A program made the position numbers and the translations under genes. This document shows, in pieces, positions 56,601 through 64,000 of a DNA stretch of 64,000 nucleotides. Position 1 is the first letter of the stretch. Every line of letters begins with the position of its first letter. Source of the stretch: Acridotheres tristis (Eukaryota > Chordata > Aves > Passeriformes > Sturnidae); the NCBI GenBank assembly GCA_037013685.1, contig CM072919.1:26832646-26896645 (forward strand), written 5' to 3'. Below the pieces are notes generated by a model that saw only the letters and a list, made by a program, of their open reading frames with translations, had not been told where the DNA came from and ran no database searches.

Positions 56601-59600
56601 TGGGAGAAGTAAATCAGAGAGTACCATTTACAAATCACAACACAAAGGTAAGAAGTTAAGATGTAAAATAAATAATAAATAAAAAAAGTAAAATAAAATA
56701 GATGAGGAGGATGAGGGGGAGAATTTACACCTTCTAAGTAGAGCAAAAGTCTCAGGCTGACATTCTGCAAAGACTTCCCAAGAAATTATTTAGTACTGAG
56801 GACAATGAATAACGAAGATGTTAGCTCACAGAAATTCTGAAAGACTGACATCAATCAAAGTTAACTGCAGCATCTCTGCTCATGCTTTGTACTCTGGAGG
56901 GCTGCCAACTTGTGCCTCAGATGTACCTGATTATAAGGCCATAGAGGACTGTGATGATGACTGATGTGATACTTGTGTCAGTGTTTGGCTTATGAAGGCA
57001 TCTTTGGTTTCGTCTCTCACCTATTTTTTCTTTCATTTCTAAATACAGTCTATCCTTTCATTTCTTAATTGGAACTCTAATAAATATGCATATGCCATCA
57101 AATTTCAAAAGCCATATCTTATAGCTGAGACCAATACTGATGGCATTTCCTTTTTCTCTGACCGAGCTTATCAGAACTCTCTATTCCCTTTTAATAGCCC
57201 CATACCTCCTTTGGAGAGGTTAAGGAGCCCAGCTAATTTTGAATCCTTCTTTAAAATGGAAAAACCCCACATTCAGCTGTGGAATGAGATGTGGAGTGAG
57301 AAGGAAATAAGAATCCCATTCCCTGACCATTACCACATTTACAGTTCATTTCAGTTGTTGTAACACTAAGGTTAAATATATAAAAAATGTCCAAACAGCA
57401 AAACTTCATTAACTGCACATAATGCTCACAAAGTACTTACAGGTATTTATTGCATCTTATTAGTTTGCTCTCATATCCCTAGTTCATGCCGAAGGTTAAA
57501 GGAAATCCCTAGCATTGGAGAGGATTTGTAGCCAAATGATGTAGAAGGGAAGACTGTAAGAATTGCAGTAAAATGTAAGCTTCATTTAGTTTGGGACACA
57601 GGATATGAAGAGGTCCCCAGTGTATGCACCACACTTACAGTCTCAGCATGCAGCAAGACGTCTCCTGCTGGGACACTTCACAGCAGCCAAGTAAAGATTC
57701 ATGGAAAATAAAAAGTAAAGAATTCAGTTTCTTCTTCAGTGGACAAAGGAACAGTAATATAACCCTTGCAGTTTACTGTCTTCCCTTCAGTAATATTACA
57801 TAGACCTGACCTTTAGTTTTAGTTTTAGTTCCCAAGTTGTTGTCAAACGATCCCATAAGAGAAAAACCCGACATTTCTTTACCCTTAGGATACTTCTCAC
57901 CTTTCAAACACCTGTTATAAGCAATGGAATCAGCATAACTTTGAAAAGGTCCCGGGGTCTTTTGTCACAGGAGGTTTTAGGGATCACTATCAGCTTTTCT
58001 GTTATAATCACATACCTGTTAAGCCAGTTAGAGAAGAAACAGTTACTGTTATCACAGGAATTTACATTATTTGAATCTCTTTAACACTAAAGGTACAATA
58101 AATACCTCTGAAAAGATTCTTGCTAGGCATTTGAGAACTTGGAATTACTGCCTCGAATTGCTTTGCATTTTGTTTGTCTTCTCTGTTCGACTGGGACATA
58201 ACTTTCCATGTGTAGGATTATGTCTTCTTATTTTTCAGTGACAGGGAGTGAGCTGGCAAGCGACTGCATATACAGCACTATATGTGTCTTTGGTATGGCA
58301 CCACAGTACCAAGGGGTTGATTAGGAGGTATCTTATGTCTTTTGCTTCAAGTTCAGACCATCTGCTTTGAAAAGCGGCTTTTTTGTCTTGACTGTTCTTA
58401 TGCCTTCAATTTGTGCTTACATGTGGTGGTGAATTTTAAACTTGGGTAAGTGACAGAGACTTGCTTTTCCTTCAAACCGAAGCATTACCAATACATCCCC
58501 CATGATGACTAATACAGTCTTGCCCTAAACAGAAGAATTCAGCATGTTCAGAGAGAGATGCTTATTGTCTCTCCACCTCAGAAAGTAGAAGTAACTCTAC
58601 AATACTTCAGAGGAGTCCTCTGAAGATATAACCAGGAGAACCAGAGTAGGACCTAGGTAAGACACAGATCTGCTCCTCAAGTATGCAGAACTATGAAATA
58701 AAGCATGCAAGTGGTAAGGTGGAACCTTATGAGTACTTTCTCTAAGCTTATGGATCAGCATTTCATAATATAGCTGCCTTCTGCCACTTAGATGGCACAG
58801 AATGTCATGCGTGTGTAGCTGCACCTGAATGAGTTGACTTCTCAAATAAAATCACTCAAATAAAATCACTATCATTCATAATCCTCATAGTTACAGATCC
58901 CAGCCTTATTGTGATACAGGCTGAAGCAGCATACAGCTGGAGAGACTAGAGGTTACATAATAATCCTTAACTCATCGAACTGTGTGTTGTCACTTCTTTC
59001 TTTCACACTATTCCTACTCCTTGCAGTGCTTCACTGGCACTTGTCTGGCTCCAGAAGTTGATTTACAAATACTGCAGAATACCTGTTCATGATAAAATTT
59101 ACAACTGCAATGGTGAATAAAAAGCTGAGGAGCATTTCACAAGAAAATGCTGATAGGAGATGTGGGCACATAACTGCACAAGGGGTGGAGACAGGTGAAA
59201 CTCAAAGACTGACACAAATCTCAATTTAAACAGATGCAGAGACATTGGAAAATATGCCACAACCCAGAGTCTTTGACTCTTCATTTTCTTTCAAGTGAGT
59301 GCTTAACTCTAATTATATTGGTTGCTATATAAAATCTGCTTGAAAAGACATGACTCCATATCAGTTTCAATGAAATAAATTTTGACTTGGAATAAATTCG
59401 TTTTTCAACTCTGAAAAGGGGGTGTTAAAAAACCACAAAAACAAGCAACAAATAAACTGCTGGGACAGCTTGGATAGGAGGAAAACACATTAAATGGATA
59501 GAACCACTTAATAAATGGATATGGATGTTAAAAACATAAATGGTCTGTCTATAAAACCAAATTTGAGTCTTAAGAAGAAGGCGCCTTTTTTCCTTCTACA

Positions 59601-62600
59601 GAAATACACTGGTGAACAAAATAGATGAGACCAGGAGCAGTAGAAGAAGTTTAAAAATATTTCTCAAATAAAAGGCATGCTTTGGCTTGCTGGAAAAGCA
59701 AGATACAAAAGATCTGGAAAAGCTGTAGCCAGATACAGCTGGATCATTCTGACCTGTGCTTGAGGAATGATCCATAGTCATGGATGAAATGAGAAATGAA
59801 TGGATAAGCAGGTACTTCCTACCTTGTCTGTTTCTACTTTTTTTTTGCTAGCTGTTCCTTCTGTGGCTAAACATCGAAGGCTTCTTCAGTTATGTGAAAG
59901 CATGAACCACCACCAGAAAATCACACAGTCTATGTGGGTCTTTAGAATGCAATGGAAGTAAATGTCAATTTCCCTTTTTTTTTTTTTTTTTCCAGAAGCA
60001 CAATATTTTCTAGAAATTATGTCAGAAAATATAAGGGAAAAGATACTGCTGTATCTCATGGCCTCATGAGCAGCACTCAGGAGCAATGTATGAGGAAAAT
60101 GGTACCATCTGGTAGCCTGGACAGCTTAGTTAAGGGGTCAGTCAGAATGACGAGCTTATATCTTGTTTAATGTAATTTTTACAGATGAAAGCAACATGGA
60201 ACAAAATAACTGTGGATTTCATTAAAAGGAACTACAAACAAAGAAAAAGGGAGGAAAAAGGAGTGACAGAAGAGAAGAACCAGGAAAAGATCAAAGGATG
60301 TAGAGAAATTGAAAAAGAAGAGTTTGTGAGAAACAGTGAAAGACTGAAAGAAATGTGGAGGATGCAGCAAACATAGAAGAAAAAGTGTACATGACTAACC
60401 AAACCTGCTGCCTGATGGCATTGACATCCCCTTCAACCTCCCAAAAGCTTATCTTGAGCTGGTCCTGCATGCTCACCTTCTCTGTTGCCCTCTGAGCCAA
60501 CTGCCATGCCACATCTCATGTTCCAGTCAGCGGTGGACTTTCACAGGCTCTCTATTTCCGTAAAATCTAGAAGACATGACCTGAACTCAGGCTATGAGCC
60601 ATCTAAGTGGATACAAATTGTTCTTTTGTTTGGTTTTCCACATACAGTTTGTGCTGTAGTTTGTAACTGTGCATCACTACAGTTTAGTTCTGCATCAAAG
60701 TGTTATTTTCTATGCTGGAGTAGTGTAGAATGGCACCACGTCCATGCTGCTACTTTTGCTGGATCAAACTGCTTCATCCACTCTATTCATTGAGGACTAA
60801 TTTCAAATATAAATTTACTTTCAGTTCTAATATTGGGCTGCGCTTCCTACCCTCTGTCAACCCACTGTTCCTTGTGCCCTCAAAACAGCTATTAGGCAGA
60901 AGAGAGATCAGGAATAGCTAAAATATTATGAACATACTGACTGCTTAAGGACATTAATTTGGATCTCTGTCCTTTCTAAAGTCAGTAATTCCCTTGAAAC
61001 ATTCAACAGCACCAATGTCTTTGATGAGAACTGGCCAACGAATGAAAAGGTTTTTTTCCAGGGGATGAACACCATAGCACAGACATTATTTTTTTAGAGA
61101 ATCACATTAAAATCCTTACTAAGTTGCTTCCCCTGATTGTAACAGTATTGCTGAATGTGTGAAACAAGACAATGGAGACTGATACAAAATACTCCAAAAC
61201 CAGTGCCATAACAATTGATTGTTCCAGACAGTAATGATAGAGAGTTTTCATTTATCTACACATGAGATCAATACTCTCTTTTGTCAACAGCTGGGTTGTT
61301 TAATTCCTAATGCCACTGACTCACAGGTGGCCCCAAGATAAAGGACAGAGAACAGATACATTTCTAGCACTGCAAAGGAAGATTTGTATCCAAACTTCTG
61401 GGTCAGCTCTTTATGCAGAGGACCACTGGAGGAATTTGCATTTCCCCACCTCTAGAATGTTTAAGTAACCGTACATTCAAGTAACTCAAGCCCATCTCTG
61501 CATCTGCCATCTAACACAGGCAGTAAACTGTCCCCATGCAGTATACTTTTACTTCCAAAACATCCATTCTGGGTAGAAATAATATCACATATATACTTTT
61601 TCTTTCTGTTAAAAAATGTCATTTTCCCAGGACTGGTACGTTTTGTTTTGGAGGCATATAATTACAGCTCACAACTTTATTGCTACAAGCAGAAGAGAAA
61701 AGCAAGATATAGACAGAGTTATATATTAGAAAATAAATTGGGACAGAAAAGTCAAACAGGAAGCTGGAACTGCCTTCTTGCCTTCTGTTTCATACCTAGA
61801 CTTCCATATTAAATATCTGTGAAATAAACAGAGCAAAATAACCTCTTCCTATTGTACACTTTATTCAAACTCTGTTCAAACCAGATAAGATAGAGAGGAG
61901 AGAATGTGAGGATTTTGTCAACACTTTCATCAGGGAAGCAGCCATTCCACTATAACTTCACCAGAAACATTATGGTTGTGAGTTTACTCTGCAGTGAGTT
62001 TATATTGTTATATTAATCAACACCATTAGAAATGTGTTCCAACTAGAGCTTTAATACAGAACAATATAAATGCAAAGTATTTTTATTATCCTTCCATCTG
62101 TTAATCTTCAAGTGTTTTGCAGATGTTAGGAAGCCAACTCCCATAATTCATGATGATGTAATGTTTCAGAAAATCAAAGCAAGTTGCAACACATGCTGCG
62201 TTTCTGGGTCAGATACTTTTTCAGGAGTTCACTGCATCTCCAGGGCAGTTTAGTGAAATACGTAGACCAGGACCAAGAGAAGTTCTTCAAGGGGAAATGA
62301 GCCTTTTCTCTTAATCAAAAAATCTCCAATCTGTCTTAGAAATTATTTATATTTATATTGTCCTCAAATCTACACTACCCAAGCAAGAGAGAGTAAAGTC
62401 GCACTCTTCCAAGTTCAAAAGGTGCTTTTCAAAGAGAGAAATGGAGGTAGAAGTGTTTAGCAACTAGAATAATTTAAAAAGCAAAGAAATACCACTGCTT
62501 CTAGGGGTACAAAAGGAGATCTCCTCTGGCTTTTGGCACTGGGACTTAATGTTTCCCTTTTCTCAGATTTTAATATGTTCTGTTCATTTCTAATGCCTGA

Positions 62601-63359
62601 AGAGCGTCTACAATTTCACAGTGGATTGTACTTAAAAAGAATCTGACCCACTGATTCTTTAGGAAAAAAGGATACTTTACTTTCTCATACGAAACACAAA
62701 TACAGCAAGGCTCTGTTAAGTTTGTAACTGGTTTTTAAACAGAAAAAAATATTTAGAAATTCTCCCCACTTTCAAAACAAGACCATTGCAACAAAAAGGG
62801 CTTCTCTTACCTCAGGAGATGCAAACTCAGATGGTAGTAGTGAGCAGAAAGACTGTATCATATGAATGCTGCAAATTAGTCATTAGAAGATTTTCATGAT
62901 CCCTCTTGACTTCGCTTTCAATTCCTAACAAGATAAAATGCCATTCTTGGAAGAGTGAAGCTTGATAAAGATGTGGGTACGGAACAGTTGCAGCTGGATT
63001 TTAAAGTCTCTGAAAGGCAAAGGATGTAACTAACTACCTGTTAAGACCCAAACGACTTTTTAAAGAGGAATTTAGATTTTGGTTTACTCTGGTGATGCAC
63101 AGGGACAACAGCAAATTTTGCAGGAGGTTGAATAAGAAACTTTTACTTGCAAACTTTAGAACATTCAGGTAGAAAAAGGTATTTGGAAAATTTAAAACAA
63201 CATTCAAAGTAAGGCACTTCACAAAGCACTGACTTAGCAAACATGAATCCATACAAATTGAAATTATCCACATTTGGAGAAGAGGAAGTTAGAGCAAGAA
63301 AGAGAAAGAAGAGATAATGATATATGTATAGCCATTGCTCTAGATCCAGCATAGTCTCA
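56601..63359. other. Intergenic, no gene recognised
   Basis: Nearly 7 kb of AT-rich, unique-looking DNA. It contains a 14-bp tandem duplication at about 58842-58870 and a run of 17 T at 59975-59991. The longest open frame is 102 codons (60485-60793), with no motif. I see no LTR, CR1, SINE or RNA gene. Confidence 0.6.
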
Positions 63360-63690
63360 GCTGCTTGTAAATCCAAGGATGTGGAGTGCATCAATATTAC
63401 ACCTGTGCCACTGCTTTTTATCTGCTCTGGACTCCCAGGGCCCTCTCCCAGACACCTGCCTGTGCTTTACTGATCCACAGGGGCCCATATGGCCAGACGT
63501 AGCCCTTTCATGTGCTGTGTGTCTTGGCTGCCAATTTGGGATTGCAGCAGAGGCTCCAGAGGCAGGGTGTGCATTGTTCCAACTAGGCAGAAATTGCCCT
63601 GCCCTCTTCCCTCTTCCCCCTCTGTATACCTCGCTGTTTTGAGCCAGTAAACATTCCTTCAGTCTCCTAGTCTACCACCTAACACTTCAA
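63360..63690 (+). repeat. GC-richer segment, possible LTR
   Basis: Higher G+C than the surroundings, with a pyrimidine-rich CCCTGCCCTCTTCCCTCTTC block, CTGTATACCTCGCTG, then GAGCCAGTAAACATTCC carrying an AGTAAA signal, much as in retroviral R/U5 regions. Ends and duplication are not resolved, so LTR identity is tentative. Confidence 0.3.
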
Positions 63691-64000
63691 TTAGTTATTA
63701 AAAAAACATTGAGAATGGCATGTTTTGGAGTGCAGGAATCTTATACATAAGTTCACGGCATTTATTAACCTGAGATTCTTTCTCTAGAACAGGTGATAAG
63801 TTGAACAGAAGGTAAATATCACCCACAAACCTTTTATTGCTTTTGTCACTGTTATCTCTTCTGCTTATAAAAAATACCTTTGTCTGGATGTTCTTTAACC
63901 TGAACATATGTAATGTTTTAAAAGGAGCATTCAGAACAGATAGCACGTCTTCATAGCCACAGTATTTCCCATAGAGGGTGTTATTCCTCTTAGAGATATT
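63691..64000. other. Unassigned right edge
   Basis: AT-rich DNA with a short minus-strand frame only. Nothing supported. Confidence 0.6.

Noticed and set aside
1..64000. CRISPR arrays, bacterial operons, phage or plasmid features
   Set aside because: No regularly spaced repeats with unique spacers, no ribosome-binding-site-led gene strings and no dense coding; the repeat content is avian.

Overview
This window looks like avian nuclear DNA, most likely from a passerine bird. The evidence is a background of non-coding, AT-leaning sequence containing CR1 LINE fragments, several ERV-L/ERV-K type LTRs, a SINE with a tRNA-Ile-like head and a CR1-like tail, and a young ERV-L type provirus. No prokaryotic organisation is present. 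The species assignment is an inference from repeat families, not from a marker gene.

Host coding content is minimal. The only plausible host exon is a short terminal coding exon at 1231-1289 (acidic C-terminus, TAG stop) behind a splice acceptor. It is followed by a 3' UTR with an AATAAA at 2215-2220. The rest behaves like an intergenic region or gene desert.

The main feature is a 6.8-kb provirus at 27697-34531, flanked by a perfect 5-bp target-site duplication (gtata). It has two 722-724 bp LTRs differing by about six substitutions and one 2-bp indel. Downstream of the 5' LTR is a tRNA-Lys-type primer-binding site, then open gag and open pol (protease, reverse transcriptase, RNase H, integrase), and a purine-rich tract before the 3' LTR. 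There is no env and no recognisable dUTPase. Gag and pol share one reading frame and are separated by a single UAG that lies inside a perfect 9-bp inverted repeat, which suggests stop-codon readthrough. Gag has a hydrophobic N-terminal segment, a second membrane-like segment, a glycosylation sequon between them and a 13-residue acidic/proline tandem repeat. No zinc knuckle is visible.

Older repeats surround it. Left of the provirus: a CpG-rich LTR or CpG island at 7.5-7.95 kb; a CR1 at 11.7-12.3 kb; an LTR at 13.9-14.4 kb whose diverged sibling is at 41.3-41.75 kb; a minus-strand LTR at 15.5-16.3 kb; abutting CR1 pieces at 16.6-16.9 kb; an ERVL-type LTR at 17.2-17.7 kb; a GGAATCCT/TTCC tandem array at 18.7-19.0 kb; another LTR at 20.4-20.85 kb; and a decayed gammaretrovirus-like gag with a CCHC knuckle on the minus strand at 21.4-22.5 kb. 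Right of it: a GGTTT microsatellite at 37.1 kb; the tRNA-Ile/CR1 SINE at 40.35-40.46 kb; CR1 pieces at 42.4 and 43.5-45.1 kb; a minus-strand 3' LTR with adjoining polypurine tract at 46.3-46.9 kb; a C/A-only block at 52.2-52.6 kb; an ancient MIR-like SINE tail at 53.6 kb; and weaker LTR candidates at 56.2 and 63.4 kb.
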